Positions 27,619-37,405 of a stretch of DNA of 64,000 bases are shown here, piece by piece. The DNA is from CAVZGO01 sp963774935. GTDB lineage: Bacteria; Chloroflexota; Anaerolineae; Anaerolineales; UBA4823. The stretch spans positions 62,001 through 126,000 of the forward strand of contig CAVZGO010000001.1 of assembly GCA_963774935.1 (NCBI GenBank), read 5' to 3'. Position numbers and translations under genes: made by a program. The notes beneath the pieces are model-generated. The model was not told the DNA's origin. It made no database searches and saw nothing but the letters and a program-made list of their open reading frames with translations. Positions within the stretch are counted from its first letter, which is position 1; each line of letters starts with the position of its first letter.

Positions 27619-27930
27619 TTAATCCATTCCTGGGACGAAGGCCATCCGGCTTTCAAAGTAAGAACGAGGCGTACCCCCATCACGACCGGTCCGCTTTTCC
27701 GTCAGCTGAGCTGCGAAATCCACAAGCGATTTGGCGTGGATGGAGGCGAGCTCCTCTTTCTCATCCTTGGCTAAGCGGAACGCTTCACCATAGTAGCCTT
27801 TGTCCAATGCTTTTGCCGGATCATTAAGCAGCATTTTACAAAACTTCTTGTTGATCACTGCAGCAGTTAATAAACGGCTGATTTCAAAATTATTTGCAGT
27901 TGACCCGGTATTTAATCCGATTCGGTTCAT
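27619..27930 (-). CDS. Small protein, tentatively leader-like (NHLP/Os1348 type)
   Basis: The 103-residue protein has an excellent ribosome site (AGGAGG, six to seven bases before ATG). Its first 80 residues contain LLTAAVINKKFCKMLLNDPAKALDKGYYGEAF-like sequence, in which an F-x(3)-LL-x-DP-x-A-L pattern resembles the N-terminal helices of Nif11/nitrile-hydratase-leader clan small proteins. The likeness is from memory of the pattern and is tentative. There are no Cys-rich core or obvious cleavage sites, and the tail is Gly/Arg-rich. It follows the DUF5317 gene by 21 bases. Confidence 0.6.
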   Translation of the reverse strand: MNRIGLNTGSTANNFEISRLLTAAVINKKFCKMLLNDPAKALDKGYYGEAFRLAKDEKEELASIHAKSLVDFAAQLTEKRTGRDGGTPRSYFESRMAFVPGMD

Positions 27931-27951
27931 ATGAAACCTCCTGATTGCTAA

Positions 27952-28521
27952 TTATCCTCTTGCTGGGCCGCCTAAAGACCAGAAAAACCAGAAAGCACCG
28001 AGAGCTATGAAAACATCACCCAAACTGAAAGCTACTTGAAGTGGGAACCAGGTAGGGAAAAGGAATCGATCAGAAAGCTGCCACAAACGAATATCACTGA
28101 CCGAGATTACCTTATCTTTAGAAGTTCCCATCCTCTCCCCTATCTTCCAGGCTCCTGATGGAGCATCTGGCGCTAGCTTCATCACCACTTCCGGTCTTAT
28201 AGGCATCCACCCGCCGTTCAACGTGATGACAATAAGGTTTAGTACCAGCCCAAGATTAAGAAACACAAAACCAGGTTGTCGTAGATTTATCCAGGCAAAA
28301 ATAAGAAGCAGTAGCTGTGAAACGACCAGGATCACAGGGATATAGGTATCGGGGATAACGCTTCTCGTGGCTGGAATTTCAAACGCCAGGAGTTGAGGAA
28401 TGACTGCAACTAACACCAGCCAGCTATGTCTAAGTGTTGGGATCTGCAGTTTCCGTTTCCCGAACCTTGCCCGGATCCATCCCGCTAGCAGTCCCAATAT
28501 GACTGCCAGCGCCAGGATCAC
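27952..28521 (-). CDS. DUF5317 membrane protein
   Basis: The 189-residue protein has about five hydrophobic helices and the family's conserved NGGWMPIRPE near residue 100, in the loop after a membrane helix. The C-terminal region PTWFPLQVAFSLGDVFIALGAFWFFW is also typical of DUF5317, a family of unknown function found in Chloroflexota and Firmicutes. The GTG start at 28521 overlaps the TGA stop of the preceding 55-codon gene (GTGA), so the two are translationally coupled. Confidence 0.8.
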   Translation of the reverse strand: MILALAVILGLLAGWIRARFGKRKLQIPTLRHSWLVLVAVIPQLLAFEIPATRSVIPDTYIPVILVVSQLLLLIFAWINLRQPGFVFLNLGLVLNLIVITLNGGWMPIRPEVVMKLAPDAPSGAWKIGERMGTSKDKVISVSDIRLWQLSDRFLFPTWFPLQVAFSLGDVFIALGAFWFFWSLGGPARG

Positions 28522-28685
28522 GGAAGGAACTGAATCAGGGAGTTCATCTTATAGTCGCCGAGAGCGCCGGGGGCGCCAGCACCGACTACAAAGAGAGCCA
28601 GGGTCAAGATGAGCAAAACTAACTGGACCTGGCGGCGATCGATCTGAGCTAACATTCGGGTGATTTGATTCAGGTTCTTTTCCAT
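28518..28685 (-). CDS. 55-residue single-helix membrane micropeptide
   Basis: This small gene has a perfect GGAGG at 28693-28697, seven bases before ATG. Its TGA overlaps the DUF5317 start by four bases, which makes it a real gene despite its size. The peptide has a polar N-terminus (MEKNLNQITRMLAQIDRRQ), one hydrophobic helix (LVLLILTLALFVVGAGA) and a short tail (PGALGDYKMNSLIQFLP). With positive charges before the helix, the tail should lie outside. The function is unknown; a secreted or tail-exposed signal is only a hypothesis. Confidence 0.75.
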   Translation of the reverse strand: MEKNLNQITRMLAQIDRRQVQLVLLILTLALFVVGAGAPGALGDYKMNSLIQFLP

Positions 28686-28837
28686 GGCAATGCCTCCACA
28701 ATATTCATTAACTTGAAGTTATGATATGAATTATCCCGGTAAGCGGTCACTGAAAGTGCCTCTTAAAGCTGGATTTGAGATTAATAATTAATTAAAAATA
28801 TTGCTGTTGATAAATCTATTCGCAAGAACCCATGTCG

Positions 28838-28865
28838 AAAAAAAACACCCAATCCGATTATCGGA
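28838..28865 (-). terminator. Candidate terminator after the SARP-type regulator
   Basis: Reading leftward, the short hairpin TCCGA-TAA-TCGGA (28853-28865) is followed by a run of eight T (28838-28845). The stem is short, so this is a moderate call. It lies 80 bases beyond the regulator gene's stop. Confidence 0.45.
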
Positions 28866-28945
28866 GGATTTTCATTTTTATAATGCTCACTCGTGCGGCT
28901 TAGTGCCAGGAGAAATCCACCTCATCGCACGAATACAAATAAAAT

Positions 28946-31900
28946 TTATAAGAGCAGCGATTCGTATAATGTAACAGTTTGCGGAGAGGGGGTTGTATTA
29001 ATTTCTCTGCCTAATGCCAACCGGCAGCGCTCATATTGGCGATTAATTGCCGCACGATTTCCGCGCTTTGCATAAACCTGCATTGCTAATCGATGCGCTT
29101 CTTCCAGACATGGATCAATATCTAGCAAGCGTTGGCAACAAGTAATCGCCTCGTCGAAATCACCGCTCTCAAAACAAAGCTGGCCCAACCGCAATAAAAC
29201 TTGTTGCAATTTCAATTCCAATTTTTCTCGCTCTGTAGAAACCCAGCTACCTTCAGCATCTAATAGAAACGAGCCCTGATATGCTGTGATGGCTGCTTTA
29301 TATGCGGTTATTTGGTCAATCCGGTTGTCGGCTGATTCCGCTTTCAAACAGTGCTTATCAAAGGTTTCAACATCGAATTCATAGTCAAGATCTCGGTTGA
29401 ACCAGTAATAATTTTCATTAAATAAAACAATATCAGGTCCCAGAGCATGTCGCATCCGATAAATTGCATTTTTAAACTGCAACTTCAATTGCGAATTTGA
29501 ACTCTCTGGCCAAAATGCCAAGCCTATTTCTTCCTTAGAAACACCGCCAGGATGTATTAAGATATAGAAGAATAACTCACGAACTTTTCGTTGGTTTTGC
29601 CATTCAGGAACATTTACTGGCTTGGAATCCATCTCCACCATTGTTCGTCCCAACGATTTTATGGTCAATCTTGGTGGCGCAAAGGGAACGCTTGCAGTGC
29701 GTGTGCGCATTCGCTTACGGATTACGGGGATGTTTGCCTGAAATTCTGTTACCTGCCGGTAAAGAGTTCGGATGCTAGGTTGAACTTTCCTTTGCTGGTT
29801 CAATGTCTCCAACAATTGGGTAGCTTGTGACGAAGAAACAAGAAGGAAGTGCTGGCTCTCTAACTTGGAGGCCATATTAATGGCTTGCTCAATCAACTCA
29901 GAGGCATAATAAAGATTTTTCGCCTTCATCTGAGCGTCTGCTAAGAATATCTTTGCCCGGGTTAATTCGATCGGTTGCCCCGAGCTATCGAACTTCTGAT
30001 TGGCAGTCTCCAGAGATTGCAGTGCCTCAGCCAGATTTCCCTCCAGATCGTTCAGGCGACCTGATTCGAGCGCATAGAGGCCTTCTTCATAAGGAGAGTT
30101 GACGCCTTCAATCAGTTGGCCCGCATTTCTTAGGCACTCCCTTGCCTGCTCCAAATTTCCCAATGTTCGATAGCAACCAGCTATAGCCAATTCGGTATAA
30201 ACTTGCAAGAAGTGATTATTAATTACTCGGGCTACATCCTGAGCCATGCGGTATGCTTCCAGAGCTGAATTTAACGCTTCGAGCTCAGTGTACATGTCGC
30301 CAATACTGGTTAAAGCAAATGCTTCGATGCGGCTGTAATGATTCTGCCGTGCTTTTAGCAAGGCATCTTCGAAGATCGCACTGGCTTGTTCATAATTACC
30401 AAGCAAATTATGCAGGACACCCAGGTTGTTCAATAAATTCGCCTGGCGCATTGGATCATTGGCTGCTTTGAAGTATTCCAAAGCAGTTTGGCAGTATTCC
30501 AAAGCCTGGCGGTAGCGACCAATTCCCTGCAGAACAAGACCGATTTCCATCTGGACCACTGCACTGTTTGCTCGATCAGTTAAGTCCAGGTAGACTTCCA
30601 ATGAACGTGAGAGATGGTCCAGCGCCTCATCCAGCCTGCCGGTCTGGTAGTAACTTCCACCCAAAGCTCGTAAAGCATCCGCCTGGATATTACGTAATTC
30701 AGGGTGGGAGCGGCTTATTTCCAAGGCACGCCTGGCATCCTCCATCGATTCTGTATACCGTCCGATAGACCGAAGTGTAATAGACCGGCGGGTCAGCGTT
30801 CGCGCAAGCCCAATTTGATCTCCGGAAGTCCTCAAGGCACCTTCAGCCTGGTCAAGTAGTGCCAGGCTCTTTTCCCCCTGACCGACAACCTGCTCAGGCA
30901 CTGCTCTCAAAGAGAGAAGATTGGGGCGAGAAGATAAAATTTCAACCGGAAGACTATCGATCCAGTTGCGGATCGTTGCTATGCGACTGTTTTTCACCAG
31001 CCAAGGACCAGCTTGCTCGATCAAGTCTGCTGTACCTGTGAGATCCTTCAAGCGGACATAAATCGCGTGGGCTTTCTCCCATTCCTGGCTATTTGCATAA
31101 TAAGACGCCAGGCGGAGTAAAATCGCTTTGAACTCTTGGGGATCTTCATCAGCCATCCTGGTCTGAAGAAAATCACGAAACAGGTGGTGGTAGCGAATCC
31201 AGCTCCCATCTTCGCCAACTGGCAGGATGAAGAGATTGCTGAGCAGTACATTCCTGAATTGGCTTGACCAGTCCTCATTTGTCCCAAATATCGCTTCGCA
31301 GAGCGCAATATTAAATTCTTCCAATAAGGACGTTCGGATTAAAAATCTACGGGTTTCAGGAGGCTGCTGATCGAGCACTTGTTGGGCAAGATAATCATAT
31401 AAGCCGACCTGAGAAACGCGGTGCAGTCGCATGCGGTCGGTGAGACCTGGGTGATTCGTTTGCGTGGAGAGCAACAGACCCGTGATCCATCCTTCAGTTG
31501 AATGTACCAACTCTTCCGCTGCAGGAATGCTGATTACTTGCTGGTAATTCTGGTAGATCAAGGTACGAATTTCTTCGGTTTGAAAAGCGAGCTCTTCGAA
31601 GCTTAAACCACCTACCATCGACCGGGCAACCATCAAAGGCATCTCGGGGAGTGTAAGCAACGTGCGTGATGCCAGGATGAGGTGACAGTTTTCATCTACC
31701 TCTTGAACAAAGTGGCTGATGAAATAGCTAATCTCCTTTTGCTCGTTGATTAAATGGTAATCATCCAGAATTAAAAGATAGTGTTCTCGGATATGTTCGA
31801 AGGCTTCATTGACAATTGTGGTAACCAGATAGTCGAGATCTAACCTGGCGGGGTTTGCGTCAAGTGCAGCGAGCGATTGTTTACCGAAATCGGGGAATTG

Positions 31901-32164
31901 CTGGGCAATCGAGGCGATGAAATGCGCCAAAAAGCGCTGAGGATCCTGATCAAGGGTATCCAGTGAGAGCCAGCAGGCGGTCAATTCATTATGTTGGATA
32001 AAGTCAATTAATAGAGATGTTTTTCCATAGCCGGCCGGAGCGGCAATAATTGCCAGCTTGTAATCCATTAGATCAAACAGGATATCCAGTAATCGTTGCC
32101 GCGATAATAAATCTGCGCGGCGTCGGGGTGGGATAAGCTTGGTACGAGTGATCTGGATAGGCAT
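28946..32164 (-). CDS. Large STAND-ATPase regulator with TPR repeats and C-terminal SARP/BTAD domain
   Basis: The 1,072-residue protein combines an N-terminal MalT-like NTPase (Walker A APAGYGKTSL near residue 42, Walker B LLILDDYHLI) with about twelve TPR-like repeats from residue 400 to 800 (for example ANLLNNLGVLHNLLGNYEQA). The C-terminus has an OmpR-type winged helix (RKVRELFFYILIHPGGVSKEEI) and a BTAD domain ending at TPSPQTVTLYESLLL. This is a signal-integrating transcription activator; the ligand is unknown. Instead of the LuxR helix-turn-helix of MalT, DNA binding is by the SARP domain. It starts 27 bases after hpt, so it may be read from the same promoter. Confidence 0.87.
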   Translation of the reverse strand: MPIQITRTKLIPPRRRADLLSRQRLLDILFDLMDYKLAIIAAPAGYGKTSLLIDFIQHNELTACWLSLDTLDQDPQRFLAHFIASIAQQFPDFGKQSLAALDANPARLDLDYLVTTIVNEAFEHIREHYLLILDDYHLINEQKEISYFISHFVQEVDENCHLILASRTLLTLPEMPLMVARSMVGGLSFEELAFQTEEIRTLIYQNYQQVISIPAAEELVHSTEGWITGLLLSTQTNHPGLTDRMRLHRVSQVGLYDYLAQQVLDQQPPETRRFLIRTSLLEEFNIALCEAIFGTNEDWSSQFRNVLLSNLFILPVGEDGSWIRYHHLFRDFLQTRMADEDPQEFKAILLRLASYYANSQEWEKAHAIYVRLKDLTGTADLIEQAGPWLVKNSRIATIRNWIDSLPVEILSSRPNLLSLRAVPEQVVGQGEKSLALLDQAEGALRTSGDQIGLARTLTRRSITLRSIGRYTESMEDARRALEISRSHPELRNIQADALRALGGSYYQTGRLDEALDHLSRSLEVYLDLTDRANSAVVQMEIGLVLQGIGRYRQALEYCQTALEYFKAANDPMRQANLLNNLGVLHNLLGNYEQASAIFEDALLKARQNHYSRIEAFALTSIGDMYTELEALNSALEAYRMAQDVARVINNHFLQVYTELAIAGCYRTLGNLEQARECLRNAGQLIEGVNSPYEEGLYALESGRLNDLEGNLAEALQSLETANQKFDSSGQPIELTRAKIFLADAQMKAKNLYYASELIEQAINMASKLESQHFLLVSSSQATQLLETLNQQRKVQPSIRTLYRQVTEFQANIPVIRKRMRTRTASVPFAPPRLTIKSLGRTMVEMDSKPVNVPEWQNQRKVRELFFYILIHPGGVSKEEIGLAFWPESSNSQLKLQFKNAIYRMRHALGPDIVLFNENYYWFNRDLDYEFDVETFDKHCLKAESADNRIDQITAYKAAITAYQGSFLLDAEGSWVSTEREKLELKLQQVLLRLGQLCFESGDFDEAITCCQRLLDIDPCLEEAHRLAMQVYAKRGNRAAINRQYERCRLALGREINTTPSPQTVTLYESLLL

Positions 32165-32191
32165 GGCGATTATCAGCGGGTCAACGAAATG

Positions 32192-32755
32192 CTAATCCTT
32201 GTGGTATTTAGCGAGATCCACCGATGCAATGTACGGTAGGTTGCGACCTTTCTCGTCGATATCTAATCCATAACCGACAACAAAATGATCTGGGATGACA
32301 AAACCTGTATAATCAAGCTGGATATCAACCTTATGGCGTGAGATTTTATCCAACAAGGCACATAATTTTAGGCTTTTTGGACGGCGGTCCTTTAATAATC
32401 GCTGGACAGCCCACAAGGTATAGCCGCTATCGATGATGTCGTCGATCAAAATAACGTCCCAGCCCTGAATGTTCGTTTTGTGATCAGAATCAATGCGAAC
32501 GAAACCGGTCGATTCCGCTCCGGTATACGATGAAATAGACATAAAATCGATGGTCAATGGCAAACGAATTTTCCGCATCAAATCGGTTACGAAGACAACA
32601 CTGCCTCGCAGCAGACCCAGTAAAAGCAGCCTGTCAGAGGCGCGATAATCCTCTGTAATTAATTCAGCCAGTTCAGAGACACGCTGCTCGATCCCCTGCT
32701 GGCTGATCAAAATCTCCCCGATGAAGTCATACGGGAAATCGTTCGAATGCGTCAT
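32192..32755 (-). CDS. hpt: Hypoxanthine phosphoribosyltransferase
   Basis: HPRT salvages hypoxanthine and guanine with PRPP to IMP and GMP. The 187-residue protein has the PRPP-binding motif VILIDDIIDSGYTL near residue 105. LLGLLRGSVVFVTDLMRKI, FMSISSYTG and FVVGYGLDIDEKGRNLPYI are also family typical. Length is normal. The upstream region is AT-rich with tandem palindromes that may be an operator. Confidence 0.93.
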   Translation of the reverse strand: MTHSNDFPYDFIGEILISQQGIEQRVSELAELITEDYRASDRLLLLGLLRGSVVFVTDLMRKIRLPLTIDFMSISSYTGAESTGFVRIDSDHKTNIQGWDVILIDDIIDSGYTLWAVQRLLKDRRPKSLKLCALLDKISRHKVDIQLDYTGFVIPDHFVVGYGLDIDEKGRNLPYIASVDLAKYHKD

Positions 32756-32799
32756 AAATGCAACCCTTTTTATAATATTTCATTTATTATAATTATTTT

Positions 32800-32828
32800 T
32801 TGACAGACGTGCACATAGGGCGTAAAAT
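32800..32828 (+). promoter_or_regulatory. Consensus-like rightward promoter in the hpt upstream region
   Basis: TTGACA (32800-32805) and TAAAAT (32823-32828) are exactly 17 bases apart, matching the sigma-70 consensus at 11 of 12 positions. It points away from hpt and into the 3' end of the frameshifted epimerase gene, with no gene on that strand to serve. It may make an antisense or small RNA, or be chance in an AT-rich stretch. Confidence 0.45.
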
Positions 32829-32844
32829 TTACGTAAAATTTACG
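32821..32844. repeat. Two overlapping 13-bp palindromes (candidate operator)
   Basis: CGTAAAATTTACG occurs at 32821-32833 and again at 32832-32844, sharing CG. Each has six-base arms around a central A. They cover the -10 of the rightward promoter and lie 66-90 bases upstream of hpt. A related palindrome, CGTATTTTACG, occurs about 90 bases further on. Confidence 0.65.
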
Positions 32845-32875
32845 TTTGTGCTAGTATATCATGCAATAGAAAAAT

Positions 32876-33894
32876 TTATACGGGTTGTACTCCGATGCCA
32901 GGTAAATCGGGTAAAACTAATTTGGCACCATCGTATTTTACGCCTTGAAAGGGGTCATTACGAATAAGAAGCGGGCCATCAAGATCTGCGAAGTCGCACA
33001 ATGGTGCGAGATGAGTCTGCAGCGGTAACACCAACGCTTGACTCAACCATACAACTCAGCATAATTTGCATGTCCATCGCGCGGGCGGTGTGAATAGCAC
33101 GTAAACTTTCCCGAAATCCACAGGTCTTCATCAATTTGACCACAACGCCGTTTACGGCGCCGGCTAAGGATGCAATATCATGCGCGTTTAAAGCGCTCTC
33201 ATCCGCAAAAATCGGGACACCAAGATTGAGCGTCTGAAGCCAACGTAGACCCTCAATATCACCAGCAGCCAAAGGTTGTTCGACAAACTCCAGGTCATAC
33301 GCCGCCAGGCGGGGTATCAAGGAAGCTGCTTGTTGACGATCCCAACCGGCATTGGCATCCAGCCTCAATCGTGCGGAGGTCGCCCGCCGGATAGCTGCCA
33401 CTCTCGCCATGTCGTCCTGACTGCCAAGTTTTACTTTTAATATCGGCCATCCACTCTCGACTGCACGATCAGCCATAATCTCGGGTTCATCCATTCCGAT
33501 TGTATAGGAAGTCTCTGGCGCAGTCATCGGATCAAGACCAAATAGACTTGTACAAAGGCTGACCAACGATTTTTCCAACCAGATCGTGAAGGGCTACATC
33601 GATTGCGGTCCGAGCAGCACGAGAACCAGGCGGTAACTTTTTCAGATTAGGTTCCAACATAAAAGGATCGTGCCATTTACCAGGTGCTGCATCTGAAGCA
33701 GACAAGTCCTCAAGGTATTTAGAAATACCTTGCGGACTTTCTCCATAATATGGAACGGCTGCAGCTTCTCCGAAGCCGGTCAGACCTTCATGTTCTAGCA
33801 TGACCAGTATATTGTGGCGCTGGTCGCTGGCACCGTGGGCGATGCGGAAGGTTGTTCGCAAGTCCAGAGTGAGAGGCTGCCAGGTGAGTTTCAT
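32876..33894 (-). pseudogene. Dipeptide epimerase (enolase superfamily, L-Ala-D/L-Glu type), two frameshifts
   Basis: The gene reads as three frames of one protein of about 338 residues. Part 1 (start 33894) holds the capping domain and TAIDVALHDLVGKIVGQPLYK. Part 2 continues from LFGLDP with the catalytic KVKLG Lys pair, LRLDANAGW and EFVEQPL (metal ligands), FADESA, and the second Lys in GVVVKLMKTCG. Part 3 ends the barrel with HLAPLCDFADLDGP and a stop at 32876. One extra base near 33546 and one near 33016 explain both breaks. Every catalytic residue is kept. The family epimerises dipeptides such as L-Ala-D-Glu from cell-wall turnover; the exact substrate is not certain. Confidence 0.85.
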
Positions 33895-33931
33895 AGCTAA
33901 TACGCTTTTCCTATATCAAGAATGATAAATA

Positions 33932-36900
33932 TTACTTTGGTAAAAGTGGTAGGGCGCGGCTTGGGCGTTCCGGCCAATCGGGTAGCCGTGGTGGATTCGC
34001 TTCCAGCAAGCGCGTTACCTCGAGTATCGCGCGTTCCAGTTGAGCATCATGGGATTGCCTATAATCCTGAGGAGTAATATCTACCTCAATGTCAGGATCT
34101 ACACCATAGTTCTCGACCCCCCAACCAACATCCTGGAACCAGAATGAAAATTCTGGCTGGGTGGTGATTGTCCCATCGACGAGCGAATGGCGCGGCCAGA
34201 TACCGATCACGCCTCCCCAGGTACGCTTGCCAAGCAATGGACCAAGCTTCATAAGCTTGAACCCTTGCGAGAAAATATCGCCGTCCGATCCGGCATATTC
34301 GTTGGTGAGCGCCACCATAGAACCGAGCACCGATTCAGGAGGAAACGGCACAGGGTGCTGTCCCCAACGAGCATGGTCATACCCGATGCGTTTACGAGCC
34401 AGCTTCTCGAGGAGTAACGAAGAAACATGCCCTCCACGATTGAAGCGCAGATCCACCACCAAACCATCGCGGTCAACTTCTGCCAGGAAGCCACGGTGGA
34501 ATTCAGCGTAGCCCCAGCCGCCCATATCTGGTATATGGAGGTAGCCCACTTTTCCATTCGTAGCTTCGTGCACCCTTAGACGATTTTGTTCAACCCACTC
34601 GCGGTAACGCACCTGCATTTCATTGGAAAGGGTCGTGACAGTCAGCGAGCGCGGCTTCGGGACATTATCTGGATCTGACGATGAATTTGTGCCGGGCAAG
34701 ACAACCAGGTCGACTTCCTCTCCTGCCAGGTTGGTGAGCGCTGCATGTGGAGATAGCGCCTGGGTCAGCCGGCGACCATTGACCTCTAATAGCCAATCGC
34801 CCTGTTGAACATTGATGCCAGGTTGGTGCAATGGAGAGTCAGCCGATGGGTCCCACACATCGCCGTGGTAAATATGGGTAATGAGCCACGCGTTGTGTTG
34901 AGTGTCGAATTGAAAATCAGCACCTAAAAATCCCTGGCTGTAAGAGGGTTGCGACCGGTAATCACCACCAAACTCGTAGGCGTGAGATGTGCCGAGCTCT
35001 CCTTGCATTTCCCACATCAGATCTGAGAACTCAGAGCGGCTGCTTACCCGATCTACCAAAGGCAGGTAGCGATCATGGATGGTCAGCCAGTCAACCTTAG
35101 ACATATCTGGCGTCCAGAATTGATCGCGCTGCAGTCGCCAGGCTTCTCGGAACATCTGGCGCCATTCTGCTCCGGGCAGGATCGATATTTTGAGACGATT
35201 AAAATCGATCCAGCCACTCTTCCGTCCAGGTTCTGCATCATCTTCAGCAGGCTTCTCTGATGCCTTAAGAACCCGCAGCCGGTTGCCAGCCCGATATAGA
35301 AGGGTTTTACCATCGGGGGTCAGTGAAAAATCACTGATTCCTCTGCAGTACAGCTCTTCCTTCTGATTTTCAATCGTATAGGTAAACAGGCTGCCGCGTG
35401 CTGGCGGCTGAGCATCCGAATCGCTCTGCGAAACTGCACCTTGAATCGGAAAACGAGAGTAGATAACCTTGTTGTCACCAACCCCCTGAATGCGTCCGTA
35501 GATTCCTTCGGCTACCGGGAAAGCGATCACTCGATCGAAGATATCTTCCAGGTCGATTTCGACCTTGATATCTTCCTTTTTCTCTTCTTTCTCTTCTTTC
35601 TCTACGTTCTCTTCAGGCTCGGCCTCTGATTTATCTTTCTGTTCCTGGGCAGCTCCGTCATCAGCCTCGGGTTCTTTCTCACTCTCATCCTCGGAGAGGC
35701 GAGACACAGGGATGAACGGATTGGTAATGGATTTTTTCAACGGAATCAAATATGGTTTCATCCCCAGTGGAAAGCCCAGGTCAAAGTGCAGATTGTCATA
35801 CACGGGGTCGAAGGTACGGTAGGACAAAAAGTAGAGATACTTTCCTTTTGGGTCAAAGGCTGGCGCGATATCTCTCAAGACGGGGTGAGTGAGGGGATAG
35901 ATTTCATTGTTACTGACCTTCCAGAGCTTCAAGGCTTGCACTTGAAGCGAGATCGAGACGCTGTATGCTACCCATTCACCATCTGGCGACCAGTCAAAAC
36001 CAGAAACCGGAGCAGACTGGCTGCGATCGATTTGCCGGAGCTCCTGTGTCTCCAAATCAAGGAACATCAGCTCATAGCGATGGTTACTGAAAACAACTTG
36101 ATTTTTCTTGGGATTTACCTTAAGCGCGTCTGGGCGACCAATATCGAGATTTGCTAGCAATTGGGGTTCCTGCTTGCCATGATTTGAAAATATCACAAAT
36201 GATTCTTCACCACCAGCATCTGTGATCGCAATAAACCGTCTCCCATCAGGAAGCCAGGCCGGCATGCGATAGCGCACTGCTGTCGTTGGGTTGGTGATTC
36301 CCGGCGGGTTCGTCAATCTGACCATGCTGACGAACAGCACCTTCCCAATTCGAAAAACTAAATACTTTACCACGTGTAGTAATCGCCAAGGCTTGACCTT
36401 TGGGGTGGAGATCAGCGTCTTGAAGGTACTGCGCAGCCTGGGTATATTTTCGATTGCGTTGAGTTTGCGAAGAATGATACTCAATTTTGACGATCGAGCT
36501 GAGGTTTTTCTGTGGATCATAGACGCATAGGTCTGCTCCAGCGTGGTAAACAATGCGTTGTCCATCACTGCTGGCGTTGCGAACATAGAAATCTTCATGG
36601 TGAGTGTGGCGCTGTAGATCCGCTCCCGACGCCAACACTGAATATAAATTGCCAATGCCTTCATGATCAGAGATGAAATAGATACGTCCTGGTGCATCTG
36701 CCTGACCTAACCAGATAGGCGAGGTTACATTACTATCGATATTCAATAACGGGTGGAAATTGCCGTCTCCGAGCTCATCAATCCAGATTTGCCCAGCGGT
36801 ACCACCGCGGTAGCGTTTCCAGCGTGCAGGTTCCTCGGTGTTACGGCCAATTACCACTCCGCCGTCTGGACCATACGCGATAGATCTCGCCAGACCAAAG

Positions 36901-37289
36901 TTAAGCTGCTCGGGAGCGTTGCCTTCTACATCCACATGGTACAGGTGTGTGAAACGCAGATACCAGTGCCCGGCTGTACTGGCAAAGAGAATCTTCCCAT
37001 CAGATGTCCAACCCGCGGTCACGGTATTTGTCGCTCCAAGATAAGTCAACCTGCAAGCGGGTCCACCCACGGAAGGCATCAGGTAGATTTCAGGGCGCCC
37101 TTCTTCTCGACCGACGAAAGCCAGCTGCGTACCATCCGGAGAAAACCAGGGACGAGAAACTTCCCCCAGATTGGAAGTCAATCGCCGGGCAATACCCCCT
37201 TGTGCGGGAACAGACCATAGGTCATCTTCACTAACAAATACAATCGTATCTCGATAGATCGTGGGAAAGCGATAATAACCGTCTGGCAT
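33932..37289 (-). pseudogene. Tricorn-type protease, one frameshift
   Basis: Tricorn proteases are large cytosolic serine proteases that cut peptides from other proteases into small ones. The N-terminal half (37289 to about 36321) is a beta-propeller with repeated WFSPDGTQLAF-like blades. The rest, in a second frame, has further blades, an acidic Lys/Glu-rich insert (about 35560-35690), a PDZ domain and the protease core. His lies in GTSHAYEFGG and the nucleophile Ser in TNEYAGSDGD. PPRLPDWPERP closes the protein. One extra base near 36321 breaks the frame. With it removed the protein has about 1,118 residues, the normal size. Confidence 0.88.
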
Positions 37290-37405
37290 TGAACATCTCC
37301 CTTTTATTCTTATATGAATAACCCTAAGTCTACCATAGATCGATTTTTGTCCACGGAAGACCGATAGTCAACCGGTTCGCATCCGACATGCTATAATTTT
37401 CTTCG

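Noticed and set aside
27408..27683. Open frame of 91 residues (minus strand) between the leader-like protein and the HD-GYP gene
   Set aside because: It overlaps both neighbours, has no good ribosome site and no recognisable similarity. Part of it may be the shifted 5' end of the HD-GYP gene, noted there.
33932..36246. Treating the larger tricorn frame as a gene with its own start at 36697
   Set aside because: The region 36330-36697 in that frame is antisense-free but without homology; the true N-terminus is in the other frame, joined by a one-base shift.
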